Source of the DNA: Acidobacteriota bacterium
GTDB taxonomy: Bacteria; Acidobacteriota; Terriglobia; Acidiferrales; UBA7541
NCBI GenBank assembly: GCA_013289715.1
Contig: JABCZJ010000026.1
Location: forward strand, 1-48,973
DNA: 48,973 nucleotides
Direction: 5' to 3'
Below are positions 35,413-44,519 of the stretch, in pieces (position 1 is the stretch's first letter; each line of letters opens with the position of its first letter). The translations under genes and the position numbers were made by a program. Below the pieces are notes generated by a model. It was given only the letters and a program-made list of their open reading frames with translations. It made no database searches and was not told the DNA's origin.

Positions 35413-37527
35413 TCAGTTGCTCGAGCCCTTCACCTCATCGCGCTTGATCTCGATGGGAAAGGGGAACGAAGATATTCCGGCACCGCTCACGATGAGCGAG
35501 TAGTGGCCGGGGGTTACTTCGGGATTAGGCGTGAAGTCAACGGTTTCGATTCCGTCTTCACCGACGGAAATCTTGCTCCAGTTCGATGTCCGGGCGTACA
35601 GGACGTCGCCGTGCGAGTCCACCATGCGAATGATCGGATAGTTGGAATCCATCTGGTCGTCGTCGCCGTAGGCAGCGCCCGACGATTGCCCGTCGATCTG
35701 CAAGCCGGTGAGCCGGAACTTGCCGCCACCCACATAGTTGACGTTGAAAATGATTGGCCGCAAGAACGGATTGGGCCCGTCGTCCGAGGTGTAAACCCAA
35801 AGCTGCGAGCTGCTATCGGAGAACAGCAGCTGGCCTGTGGGAAGAATCAACATGCGCGTGGGATAGGAACCTTCGAATGGGAGGTTGGCATCTGGCAGGG
35901 TCGAAGTAATCTGGTGAATCGAATTCCTCAGCGGATCGAACTCAAACAGCTCCGTGGGATTGCTGAAGGTGCCGCCCCAACTGATCGCATCGCCGCTGGT
36001 CGTTTGTGTCGCCGGACTGCTGATGGTCACCTGTGACGGGGAGTCCACACTCGCAATATAGGCCCCGCCAGGGATTCCTGTGCCGCTCACACTCCAGAAA
36101 ACCTGGAAGATGGCCGTCGAGGGAATGCCGGTAATCACGGGCGAGCTGACGGTGATGTTTCCCGAAGACGTGACTTGAGAGGCGCCCGCGTCGGCCGCAA
36201 AGATCACATGGCCGTTGGGCAGGATGGCTCCGGGGGCGTCGTCGGCGCCAAATGGGGATGCGATCCCGTTTAGCGTACCGCTGATGTCCGGTCCGGCTTC
36301 CCAGGTATTCCAAATAGGATTGTAGAGTGCGGTATGCTGCGAGGCGCCAATTTCGAGGACTCGCCCGTCCTGTAGCCGGAGTGATGGGCCCAGTTCGTAG
36401 CCCAGGTTCGGGCTGCTTAACTGAGGAATCGTACCTTGGGCAGTGCCATCGGAGGGGCTGATGCTGCGCCAGTTTCCGGTCTTGGGATTGTACTTCTCGG
36501 CGTAGCTGCCATTTGTGGCGATGCTCTGGAACAGGTCGTAGGCGACGATCGTGCCCTCGCTGGTTCTCGTCCAGCCTTCTTCATCGCTCGACTCCGCCGG
36601 GTACACCTTTGTTCCTGAGGGACGCCAGGCGTTCCTGGCAACGTCGTATATGTAAGTGTTAGCGTTGACCAGGTCGCCCACGAGGATTCTTCCTCGCGAC
36701 AGGAGGCTAGAGGGGTCGTCGCCCAGGCAGCCAGTAAGTTGATAGTACTCATTGAACGTAACGACATCGGCGGTAAGTGTCTGCGACGCGGGTGCGGAGA
36801 TTGTGATCTGCGTCGACGAATCCACGCTCACGATTGTCGCCGGGAATGCGATCCCATTACCGAATACTTGCTCACCCACAGTAAGCCCGGTTGTGTATGG
36901 ATAAATCCCGGTTATCTGTGCGCTGCCGCTCGTGGTGTTGCCGGAGACATAATAGAGGAAAGGGCAGTTGGGCTGATTCGGGTACGGGGCAATTACGGTC
37001 CACGCATCGGCGAGCGGGTCATAAATCTCGCCCGTGTTCGACCAGTTCGGCAGCAGGCCGGGCCCGCTGTACTCCCCGCCGGCGACAAAGAGCCTGCCAT
37101 CGGTCAAGATTTGGGAGGCGAAATAGAGCCGGGCAACGGGTTCCGAGGCTAGCGTGCGCCATGTGCCGTTGACGTAGCTGCCTTTCGCGTCCGGCGTCAA
37201 CTTCATCCAGCTCTGGCCGTCATATGACTGAACCAGAATTGATCCGTCGGTACCTTGAATCATGATTTGAATGCCATTGGGGCCCGATAGTGATTGGTTG
37301 GTCAGCGGTGTCCATGGAGAGACAGGATTGCTTGTGGAACTCGCACGTTTAACGGCGGCACGTGATTGGGACTGAGCCGACGGCTGTGCGGGCGCGTGCT
37401 GGGGTAAATCGAAGGGGTGCGGGAGAGGCTTGAGTCGATCCTGGGCAGACACGAACTGGGGCCGAGCGATCAACATAAGTACCAGAACTCCCAAGACTGC
37501 CAAGACTCTTGTCATCTGCGATTTCAT
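35413..37527 (-). CDS. Exported kelch / galactose-oxidase-like propeller protein
   Basis: A 704-residue secreted protein. I chose the ATG at 37527 because AAGGAG lies 6 nt upstream and it begins with a signal peptide (MKSQMTRVLAVLGVLVLMLIA to VSAQD). The body has kelch-like blades (DGRLFVAGGEY, GEIYDPLADAWT, AEKYNPKTGNWR, DGRVLEIGAS, ALYNPIWNTWE). The C-terminus (LTGLQIDGQSSGAAYGDDDQ, then TPGHYSLIVSGAGIS) matches the DUF1929-type early-set domain of galactose-oxidase-like proteins. Two copies of a roughly 50-residue Ser/Thr/Val-rich module are inserted between blades. The copper-ligand set of true galactose oxidase is not visible, so enzyme activity is doubtful. It is divergent from the dienelactone hydrolase gene. 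Confidence 0.75.
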   Translation of the reverse strand: MKSQMTRVLAVLGVLVLMLIARPQFVSAQDRLKPLPHPFDLPQHAPAQPSAQSQSRAAVKRASSTSNPVSPWTPLTNQSLSGPNGIQIMIQGTDGSILVQSYDGQSWMKLTPDAKGSYVNGTWRTLASEPVARLYFASQILTDGRLFVAGGEYSGPGLLPNWSNTGEIYDPLADAWTVIAPYPNQPNCPFLYYVSGNTTSGSAQITGIYPYTTGLTVGEQVFGNGIAFPATIVSVDSSTQITISAPASQTLTADVVTFNEYYQLTGCLGDDPSSLLSRGRILVGDLVNANTYIYDVARNAWRPSGTKVYPAESSDEEGWTRTSEGTIVAYDLFQSIATNGSYAEKYNPKTGNWRSISPSDGTAQGTIPQLSSPNLGYELGPSLRLQDGRVLEIGASQHTALYNPIWNTWEAGPDISGTLNGIASPFGADDAPGAILPNGHVIFAADAGASQVTSSGNITVSSPVITGIPSTAIFQVFWSVSGTGIPGGAYIASVDSPSQVTISSPATQTTSGDAISWGGTFSNPTELFEFDPLRNSIHQITSTLPDANLPFEGSYPTRMLILPTGQLLFSDSSSQLWVYTSDDGPNPFLRPIIFNVNYVGGGKFRLTGLQIDGQSSGAAYGDDDQMDSNYPIIRMVDSHGDVLYARTSNWSKISVGEDGIETVDFTPNPEVTPGHYSLIVSGAGISSFPFPIEIKRDEVKGSSN

Positions 37528-37997
37528 GTCAGCTCTCCTTCTCACCCTCGAATTGCGGAACTTGTGTTGTCGACGAATGCTGAGACAGGAAGTTCGCGCA
37601 TCGTCACGACCAGATTCTGAATCACCGTTGGGGCCCGAGGAAATGGCGGGCACGATACTTTAAAACCTCGCCTAAGTCAACGCTGAGAGTTGAGCTGAGA
37701 GTGGAGGTCCGAACACGGGGAGGACGCAGACTGAGGATCGTATCAAACGTCTGATCGAAGGATACAGTTCGTGATCCAGTTTTCCAAATTGCGCAGTTAC
37801 TTAGGTGCGAAACAAACTGAATTGGCGATGGCCAAAATTCCGGATGGACTGGGGACAATTGGGAAGTGAGTCAAAACTGTCTTTGCAAACTGAGCCGCCG
37901 CCTGCGACGCCGGCTCGCTCTCTTTTGACCTCATCAGACTTGTCGGAGATTCCGTGCACAACTAATATAGCTCGGGCTACTCGGGATGAGGTGATCC
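37528..37997. other. 470-bp divergent promoter region
   Basis: No gene is supported. It separates the kelch protein gene (-) from the dienelactone hydrolase gene (+), so promoters for both should lie here. A candidate for the right-hand gene is listed separately. Confidence 0.4.
37940..37968 (+). promoter_or_regulatory. Candidate sigma-70-type promoter
   Basis: TTGTCG at 37940-37945, a 17-bp spacer, then TAATAT at 37963-37968, 30 nt before the ATG of the dienelactone hydrolase gene. Both boxes are imperfect. Confidence 0.35.
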
Positions 37998-38807
37998 ATG
38001 AAGCGTCTTGCAGGAATGATGATCGTCGTGATGGGGATGTTGCTGGGCGCGCAAACGATTGCCGCGCAGGACTGGTCTCAGCCTTGGGCGCGGGAGCGAA
38101 TCGAAAAATCACCGCGTCACAGCGAGTGGGTCACGGTGAAACACGATGGCCGAAACGTGGAGACGCTGGTGGTCTACCCCGAATCGAAAGACAAGCGTCC
38201 CGTGGTGCTGGTGATTCACGAAATCTTCGGACTAAGCGACTGGGCGCAGGAGCTCGCAGACGAAGTGGCCGCGGCGGGTTATATAGCCGTCGCGCCGGAC
38301 CTGCTGAGCGGTATGGCGCCGAACGGCGGACGAACGAAAGATTTTCCTACTGGCGTTAGCGAGGCCATTAGCAAGTTGAATCCCGATCAGGTGACTGCGG
38401 ACCTGAACGCCGCAGCGGACTACGGCCTGAAGCTGCCCGCCGCGAACGGCAAACTGTACGTCGTAGGATTCTGCTGGGGCGGCGCACAGAGCTTCCGCTT
38501 CGCAACAACCCGCGGCGATCTTTCCGCTGCTTTTATTTTCTACGGCGCGCCGCCCAGCAAAGAGGCGATGTCGCAAATCAAGGCGCCCGTCTACGGCTTC
38601 TACGCCGGGAACGACGCCCGCATCGGCGCCACAATTGCAGACACCATCTCCGCGATGAAAGCGGCGGGCAAAACCTACGAGCCCGTGACCTATGACGGCG
38701 CCGGTCACGGATTCATGCGCGCCGGCGAAGCGCCCGACGCCAGTGACGCCAACAAAAAAGCGCGCGATGACGCTTGGAAACGCTGGAAGAGCCTGCTCGC
38801 TCCGTGA
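37998..38807 (+). CDS. Exported dienelactone hydrolase family protein
   Basis: A 269-residue alpha/beta hydrolase with a signal peptide (MKRLAGMMIVVMGMLLG, cleaved near IAAQD). The nucleophile elbow is GFCWGG, so the nucleophile is Cys as in classical dienelactone hydrolases. The acid is probably in FYAGNDARIG, and the base is His in GAGHGFMR. HEIFGLSDW near residue 75 is the family's oxyanion block. Classical enzymes open dienelactones in chloroaromatic breakdown, but most exported relatives have unknown ester substrates. GAGG lies about 7 nt before the ATG. Confidence 0.88.
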   Translation: MKRLAGMMIVVMGMLLGAQTIAAQDWSQPWARERIEKSPRHSEWVTVKHDGRNVETLVVYPESKDKRPVVLVIHEIFGLSDWAQELADEVAAAGYIAVAPDLLSGMAPNGGRTKDFPTGVSEAISKLNPDQVTADLNAAADYGLKLPAANGKLYVVGFCWGGAQSFRFATTRGDLSAAFIFYGAPPSKEAMSQIKAPVYGFYAGNDARIGATIADTISAMKAAGKTYEPVTYDGAGHGFMRAGEAPDASDANKKARDDAWKRWKSLLAP

Positions 38808-39060
38808 TCTCTTCGCAGTAACACCTTCGGCAGATCAAAACCTCTTTTTGAGATCGGTCCAGATAACTGTTGAGCATTCGAACGTCAATACCACGGCCGA
38901 CGATCACGCACATATTTCGCAGGAGACAGAACGTGAGACAGCGCGTATCTCGGAACGGGCAATCTACGGCGATCTGTTTCCTAGTTGTTTCTCGTTTGGG
39001 AGTGGGAACATAACTGCGGCAGCGAACTGAGCGGGCAGGGTTACAGCTCGGAGTGCAACT

Positions 39061-39102
39061 AAAAGAAAAAAGGGCGCTTTGAGGTTTAGGCTCGCAGCGC
39101 CC
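39061..39102 (-). terminator. Intrinsic terminator of the tRNA-Met remnant
   Basis: On the - strand, arms GGGCGCT (39096-39102) and AGCGCCC (39072-39078) enclose a second short stem (GAG/CTC) and are followed by a TTTTTTCTTTT tract. It lies right after the 3' end of the tRNA fragment, so it is probably that gene's own terminator. Confidence 0.8.
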
Positions 39103-39106
39103 ATGA

Positions 39107-39148
39107 TTGCGGGGGTTGGATTTGAACCAACAACCCCCGGGTTATGAG
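39107..39148 (-). pseudogene. 3' fragment of initiator tRNA-Met (attachment-site scar)
   Basis: On the - strand the sequence runs from the anticodon loop (CTCATAA, anticodon CAT) through the variable loop, the T arm (GTTGG-TTCAAAT-CCAAC) to the acceptor strand CCCCCGCA. This matches the 3' half of initiator tRNA-Met closely. The 5' half is missing: the sequence before the anticodon loop cannot form the anticodon stem, D arm or acceptor stem. Integrases of phages and islands commonly use this half of a tRNA gene as their attachment core. Confidence 0.8.
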
Positions 39149-39623
39149 AATTAGGGTCTAACCCTAAAGCCTGTTGATGGCGCGTCGCTTATAACCCGAA
39201 TCGGCTATTTTAGAGCCATAGGGGCCGGATTTCGGCCCCATAACGGCCCCCAAGACTGCGCACCCCGAGGATCACTTTCTGAATCCACCGGAGTGACTGC
39301 CAGAGATCTATCATGACTCCCACGCCGGGAAAGCTTCTGCTGAAGTGGATATTTGACCCGAGTTCACATGACTGCCAGGTTCCACGGGTGTCGCTCGCTT
39401 GGCGGTTTCACACAGGCGATTCACACGAGCTTGCTCGGCTACTTTTGGCAACTGTGCCTTTCATCAACGCGACTAAGCCGCTCCGTCAGGTGCACCGGAT
39501 TTTCCCTGGGAACGGGTCCCCTTTTGTTGTACTTAGCGTGCATGCGAATCTGAAAAAGCCTTTTCAAGACGCGTATCGGTACTGCGCGTGACGAGCAGGA
39601 AGAATCGCCCCAAATTGACATGT

Positions 39624-39647
39624 CGGGTTACGCGAATCAGGAGTCAG
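39624..39647. repeat. Palindromic repeat R2, right arm only
   Basis: Contains GGTTACGCGAATCAGGAGT, matching the right half of the full copies at 46902 and 47863. The left half is not recognisable. Confidence 0.5.
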
Positions 39648-39718
39648 CCAGCCGCTTCTGGGGCCGATTGCTGGCGTTGGCGATTTATCGAAAGTTACGT
39701 GGTAGCCTCTAGATGAGT

Positions 39719-40375
39719 CTAAAGTTTGGCAGCAGTTGACAATTTTCCGGCCAGATCACGAGCGAGGTACTCTTGCAAGACAATACGAGTTTCGGGATTG
39801 GCGGCCAGGTATCGATCGAGCGGCTCAACCTCCCATCGCACGCACCGAACAGGCTCTACCACCACGGCATCTACATCGGCTGCGACGCCACTCAAGAGAA
39901 GCGCTGAGCCCACAATGTGGCCCGCGACCAGCTCCCCGAAGACACGATCATCTCTCGCGACCCGCACTTTCCCGCGAACAATGACCGAGATTGCCTCAAC
40001 GCTTTTACCACGCTCCAGCATTCGCTCACCAATTTCCAGGGTTGTCCACGCTCCGATGCTCAGAATCTGCAGGACTTTCCGAGACGGCAAATCCGGGAAG
40101 ACGAGCCGGCGAATTTCCTCCTCTTCAGGCGTCAATTTAACGGGACGTCGCTCGACAAAAAGACGCCAAGACTGGAACGAATTGATCGCAGCAAAGACGC
40201 CACTCCAAATGATTGGCTCCCACAGCGGTTCCGGCTGCAGTACGAAATACGGCAGCGAGATTAACGAGGCCGCCACGGCAAACAACCTCAGCCAGAGAAT
40301 GTCGCGAACGCTGTACGCTACCAACAGCAGGATGTTTGCAGCGTGTAGGAAATAGCTCGCGTTAAATAGACCCAT
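39719..40375 (-). CDS. Bacterial Popeye-domain (cyclic-nucleotide-binding-like) membrane protein
   Basis: A 218-residue protein. The first 75 residues hold about three membrane helices (ANILLLVAYSVRDILWLRLFA to FAAINSFQSWRLF). ERRPVKLTPEEEEIRRLVFPDLPSRKVLQIL is the characteristic hinge of Popeye-type proteins. The rest (about 105-218) is a cNMP-binding-like beta-roll (GKSVEAISVIVRGKVRVARDD). Popeye proteins bind cAMP in animals; bacterial relatives are uncharacterised. GGGAG lies 9 nt before the ATG at 40375. An in-frame start further upstream would add 27 residues without features. Confidence 0.75.
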   Translation of the reverse strand: MGLFNASYFLHAANILLLVAYSVRDILWLRLFAVAASLISLPYFVLQPEPLWEPIIWSGVFAAINSFQSWRLFVERRPVKLTPEEEEIRRLVFPDLPSRKVLQILSIGAWTTLEIGERMLERGKSVEAISVIVRGKVRVARDDRVFGELVAGHIVGSALLLSGVAADVDAVVVEPVRCVRWEVEPLDRYLAANPETRIVLQEYLARDLAGKLSTAAKL

Positions 40376-40574
40376 GTTTGTAATCTCCCTCGGTGGCATG
40401 TCGAAACTTGTTCTGCTGGGGCTGGCGGAGAGGGCTGAGGCCGTACTAAGCAGCACACCTGTACCACATCGAGGGCATTATAGCGTACTCCCCGTTGTCG
40501 CAGACAGGGAGCGGTTAATTTGGTCGTCAGCCTACCTGCTTTTATCAGGCGTTATCAATACCTACTCTGCAAAC

Positions 40575-40628
40575 GATTAACGCATTAACCATCTCAGTGG
40601 ATTTTCTAGTTTCCCGTAGCGCGTGCGG
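40575..40628. repeat. Palindromic repeat R2, degenerate copy
   Basis: Left arm GATTAACGCATTAACC and centre AGTGGATTTTCTAGTTTCC align with the full copies; the right arm (CCCGTAGCGCG) has decayed. Confidence 0.5.
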
Positions 40629-40716
40629 GCACTATGACCTGAAGACGCGCCTTGTTTCACAATTTTTCGGCAGATTTTGAGCGTAATCGCCTGTTTGCAG
40701 AAGTTTCCCCGGGATT

Positions 40717-42900
40717 CTACCTCGAACCTTGACCTGAACTCGGCCACGTAACCCTAAGCTGATCAAACATGAACTCGTAGAGATAACTATCGATTGCAGC
40801 CTGCTGCTCTTCCGACGCGCCGATGCCTCCGTGCCCGGCGTTGGTAAAGTTGACGAGCAGCACCGGACGCCCTGAGGCATTTACCGTCTGCAAGCGCGCG
40901 GTCATCTTCCGCGAGTTCGCCGGGTCCACGGCTGGATCGTTCTCCCCGGTGAGAAACAAAATAGGGGGATACTTCGTCCCGTCCTGCACGTGGTGATAGG
41001 GCGAATAGGCGTACAGCACACGGAACTCAACGGGCTCTTTCACGGACCCGAATTCCGCCGTTAACAACTGCCCGTTTTCGGTCGTTTCGGCGCGCAGCAT
41101 GTCGTAAAGTCCGGCGACGGAGACCACTGCGCCGAAAAGCTCAGGACGCTCGGTTGCGACGGCAGCCATCAGCAAACCTCCGTTGCTGCCACCTTCAATC
41201 CCGAGCTTCGCCGGCTTCGTATAGCCGGCTTGGATGAGGTACTCCGCGCAGGCGATGAAATCGTCGAACACATTCTGCTTGTGGAGTCCGCTGCCGTTTT
41301 TGTGCCACTCCTCGCCGAATTCACCGCCGCCGCGCAGGTTCGCGACAACATACACGCCGCCGGCGTCGAGCCAGGCGCGGATTTCGGGATCAAACATCGG
41401 CGTCAGGCTGAGTCCAAACCCTCCGTACCCAGTGAGAATTACCGGATTTTGCCCATCGAGCTTGGTCCCCTTTCGCTGGATGATGGTAAGCGGGACCTTC
41501 GTGCCGTCTTTCGACGAACAAAGAGCTCGTACGGCCTCCGCGTCGGCAAAACCGACGCGACGACTTTCGCGCAGCGCCGTGACGGTGCTCTTTCTGGATC
41601 CCGGGTCGTAATAAAACCACGCCGGCGAATCCAGATAGCTCTCATTACGAAAAAGGATGCGGTCGTTTTCGAGTGGCACAATTTGTGTGATGGCCGAGAC
41701 TGGCTCAGACGGAACCGTTCCCAGGTCCTTTCCATTGTGGTCGTAGACTCGGATTCTGCTAGGGCCTCCGACCAATTCCGTTACATACAGTAGGTTCGGC
41801 GTGGCGACAAAAGTGGGCCGTGGGCCGCCGAACGTGTATTGGAAATCCTGAATCACAGCCTCACCTTCTGGGACGATGGTCTGGGCGTTCTCGAACGCGG
41901 GACTGGCAAGCGGCAAACGCAAAAGCTTCCCGTGGGGTGCGTTCTGATGAGACACCATGTACAGCGCATCGTCGCCAAAAATCGCGGCATGCACCTCGTC
42001 CGAGAATTTTGCGATTTGCGTCCACCCTCCGGATGGGCCGCGCAGAAACAACTGGAACCGGCCCATGTCGCCGTTTCCGACTTCCGCCAGCACATACTTG
42101 CCGCCCTTGCTCTCGCTCAGCCAGATGTCGACGATCCGCGGAAAATCCTTGCCCAATTCATATGTGTCCGTGCTTTGCGGTGTCCCAAGCTTGTGAAAGT
42201 AAACTTGCTCGTAAAAATTCAGGTCCTCGTCCGAACGCTCGCCTTCGTGCGGGTAGTGCGTGTAGTAGAGTCCAGTGCCGTCGGCGCTCCATGCGACGCT
42301 GGAGCCCGTTAAACCGCTGACGTGAGTGAGGACATCGGGCAGGGCGCGCCCGGTAGCAACGTCGTAGATATAGATATTGCTCACCATCGCGCCCCCCGAA
42401 GGCAGCGACAATGCAACTTTGCTGCCATCGAGCGAGGGAACAAATGCCTGAATTGTCGTCGAGTTGGCAGGATCAAGTGCGGTCGGATCCAAAACCAAGT
42501 GCCTGGAACCGGGGTCATCGGCAGATGAGATCGTCACCAGCATGTCCTGCTGTTTGCTCGGCTGTGACGTCATGGCGAACAACACGCCGCTGCGCGATTG
42601 CAGGTCGTAGTAGCTCGAGGAACGTTCGCTGTCGAGCCTCTTCATGAATTCGTAGATGGACGTGTGCAAAGGAAGGGGGTCGAGATGCGAGCGCGCATAC
42701 TTGTCTTGCGCTGCAGTCCAGGCAACCACATCCGGGCTCTTGCCGTCCTCGAGCCAGCGGTAGTCGTCGGTGACCTTGACGCCGTGATACTCATCCACGA
42801 CGGGATGTTTGGGAGTTGCGGGAGGCGAAGGCGCCTCAGTGTTTTGCGACACAACCGAGGCAAAAAGAAGGACGCTAACGAATGTTGTGCAGAGTTGCAT
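40717..42900 (-). CDS. Exported prolyl oligopeptidase (family S9A)
   Basis: A 727-residue peptidase from the ATG at 42900, with a signal peptide (MQLCTTFVSVLLFASVVSQ). The N-terminal propeller begins DEYHGVKVTDDYRWLEDGKSPDVVAWTAAQ, typical of S9A. The catalytic serine is in GIEGGSNGG, the aspartate in LTGENDPAVDP and the histidine in NAGHGG, in the correct order near the C-terminus. The length fits the family (about 700). GGGAG precedes the ATG by 7-8 nt; a TTG six codons upstream is also possible. Such enzymes cut short proline-containing peptides, here probably in the periplasm. Confidence 0.95.
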   Translation of the reverse strand: MQLCTTFVSVLLFASVVSQNTEAPSPPATPKHPVVDEYHGVKVTDDYRWLEDGKSPDVVAWTAAQDKYARSHLDPLPLHTSIYEFMKRLDSERSSSYYDLQSRSGVLFAMTSQPSKQQDMLVTISSADDPGSRHLVLDPTALDPANSTTIQAFVPSLDGSKVALSLPSGGAMVSNIYIYDVATGRALPDVLTHVSGLTGSSVAWSADGTGLYYTHYPHEGERSDEDLNFYEQVYFHKLGTPQSTDTYELGKDFPRIVDIWLSESKGGKYVLAEVGNGDMGRFQLFLRGPSGGWTQIAKFSDEVHAAIFGDDALYMVSHQNAPHGKLLRLPLASPAFENAQTIVPEGEAVIQDFQYTFGGPRPTFVATPNLLYVTELVGGPSRIRVYDHNGKDLGTVPSEPVSAITQIVPLENDRILFRNESYLDSPAWFYYDPGSRKSTVTALRESRRVGFADAEAVRALCSSKDGTKVPLTIIQRKGTKLDGQNPVILTGYGGFGLSLTPMFDPEIRAWLDAGGVYVVANLRGGGEFGEEWHKNGSGLHKQNVFDDFIACAEYLIQAGYTKPAKLGIEGGSNGGLLMAAVATERPELFGAVVSVAGLYDMLRAETTENGQLLTAEFGSVKEPVEFRVLYAYSPYHHVQDGTKYPPILFLTGENDPAVDPANSRKMTARLQTVNASGRPVLLVNFTNAGHGGIGASEEQQAAIDSYLYEFMFDQLRVTWPSSGQGSR

Positions 42901-43100
42901 GTCCACGCTCCCCAGCAATCCTCCCGCGGGAAGGATTATAGTCCGGGCTCATTTAAAATCCTGGGAAAGCCCACTTTGCCCACGCTAACGCGATGAGCCT
43001 CAAACACGTTTCCGTTTTAGGTCGCCATCAACTCGTGCGCATATCAGGATACAGAGGCCGCTTAGTTGGCGAAAAATCTCTATTACACTCACAATGCCAA

Positions 43101-43156
43101 GGTCCTGGTAAAGTGCATTTTCCTCGTTTCCGGTTACGCGACAAATCAGGAGTTAG
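43101..43156. repeat. Palindromic repeat R2, partial copy
   Basis: Has a good right half (TTTCCGGTTACGCGAC, then AATCAGGAGTT) and a shortened left half (GGTCCTGGTAAAGTG). It lies 25 nt after the stop of the alpha/beta hydrolase gene. Confidence 0.6.
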
Positions 43157-43180
43157 GCCTCCGCAGCGAGGTGAACACCT

Positions 43181-44290
43181 TTACTGTTGCACGTTAGCGT
43201 TATCGATGGACACTACCGCGCATGCTTCAGTATTTTCAGCCGCATGCTTGCAGTTCTCCAGAGCCTTCTTACGCGCCTCGTCTACCGTCATCTGTGCGGC
43301 GGAGAGGCCAAATGAGTGCTGAGATGTGGCGAAGGCTTTGTGCGGACCAAGCAGCAAATAACTCTGAAAATCGTGCAGCCCCGCTTCGCTCAGTCCGGCG
43401 GGAGGCGGAACGTTGGGCGGGGTAATCTCAGGCAGCGGTTCTGCCAGCGTCACCAAATTTTGCGCCTTAAGAAAGTTATCAACCGTAGAGGACCAAGCCT
43501 CAACGTGACGGAAAAGCGAGTGCCCGTCTTCTCCGATGGGAGGCGCAAGTACGAACTGGACCTGACCTCCCTGTGAACGAAACGCTGCGTCGAACTTTTG
43601 CGCCAACTCGGGCCAGAAAAACTTGTCATTCTGCGCGTAGATCCAGAGCATCGGCGTCCGCGAATGTTTCCCGAAATCGCGGTATGCGCGCAGCAGATCA
43701 TCAGAATTGCACACATCGTGATTCGCTTGAGAGCCTCGCCCTCCTGCGAAGCTAATCGCAGCCACCAGGCCAGGAGGAGCCTTGGCAGTGAGGGCGACAG
43801 TTGCGAATCCTCCAGTTGAAACACCCATTGCGATAATGTGCGTGGCATCTACCTCTGGTAGATTGCGCGCATAATCAATGGCAATGCGCAGGTCCTCGGC
43901 TGAGTAATCTCCAGCCCTCTCGTAATCGGTTTGTGGGCAGCGTCCGCCGTGGCGACCATCCTGCTCGCCGCCGGATCCTCCGTAGCCGCGACGCACAACA
44001 ACAAGAGCGACCCATCCTCGGCGCGCAAACCATAGCGCTTGAGGAAGCTCCTGCCAGGGCGTCACCTGGGCGTGCTCCTCCGACTTCCTGGAGGATCCGT
44101 GCGTTATGACGATCAGGGGATGCTTCCCTGGCAGTTCCGCGTAAACCAGCAGCGCATCGAGACCACCAGGGGACGCCGATACCCATGGAATCTTGATCTC
44201 GCGTTCAACGTAGCGCTGCGCGCTTGCGCCAAAGAATGCCGTCAGCAGAACCAAGAGGCCGAAGTGGAACAAGGGTGGCTGACTTTGCAC
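43181..44290 (-). CDS. Exported alpha/beta hydrolase with DUF4189-like C-terminus
   Basis: A 369-residue protein starting at a GTG (44290) with a signal peptide (to about GASAQ). The hydrolase core has HGSSR after strand 3, the nucleophile elbow GVSTGG (Ser), DKFFWPE as the likely acid region and GEDGHSLF with the probable catalytic His. After a Pro-rich linker (LPEITPPNVPPPAG), the last 60 residues (GPHKAFATSQHSFGLSAAQ, then ALENCKHAAENTEACAVV) resemble DUF4189. The fusion of the two parts is unusual. The substrate is unknown; a polyester or sugar ester is possible. Confidence 0.75.
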   Translation of the reverse strand: MQSQPPLFHFGLLVLLTAFFGASAQRYVEREIKIPWVSASPGGLDALLVYAELPGKHPLIVITHGSSRKSEEHAQVTPWQELPQALWFARRGWVALVVVRRGYGGSGGEQDGRHGGRCPQTDYERAGDYSAEDLRIAIDYARNLPEVDATHIIAMGVSTGGFATVALTAKAPPGLVAAISFAGGRGSQANHDVCNSDDLLRAYRDFGKHSRTPMLWIYAQNDKFFWPELAQKFDAAFRSQGGQVQFVLAPPIGEDGHSLFRHVEAWSSTVDNFLKAQNLVTLAEPLPEITPPNVPPPAGLSEAGLHDFQSYLLLGPHKAFATSQHSFGLSAAQMTVDEARKKALENCKHAAENTEACAVVSIDNANVQQ

Positions 44291-44519
44291 AGAAGAACAT
44301 TACAACGGATATGCAGGCAGTTGGCGTGAATTACTCGGTTTGCGGCTAGAACGTGAACCAGAGTTCACACTGATCACCCGACTCGGGAGCTAGCGAAGCT
44401 TATGTTTCCCGGCGGGCAGCTGCCAAGCCCCACTGCAGCGCCCCTTGTTCGTCGGCTCATCCGGAAGTATTGCAGCGAACAACTGCCATGGATCCGCAGC
44501 GGCAGGAGCTGGGACCTTT

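Larger units (their letters stand above)
38808..39718. other. 910-bp region with tRNA scar and island boundary
   Basis: No full gene is supported. In order it holds a - strand terminator (39061-39102), a tRNA-fMet 3' fragment (39107-39148), an inverted repeat TTAGGGT / ACCCTAA (39151-39167), a 36-codon open stretch (39164-39271, -), a hairpin GGGGCCG / CGGCCCC near 39220-39240 and an R2 arm (39624-39647). The open frame 39313-39591 (+) has no recognisable features and I do not call it. Confidence 0.5.

Noticed and set aside
39107..39148. Functional tRNA-Met gene
   Set aside because: The 5' half (acceptor strand, D arm and 5' anticodon stem) is missing, so it cannot fold into a tRNA.
39313..39591. 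92-codon + strand frame right of the tRNA scar
   Set aside because: No ribosome binding site, no domain and no convincing composition; left as unassigned.
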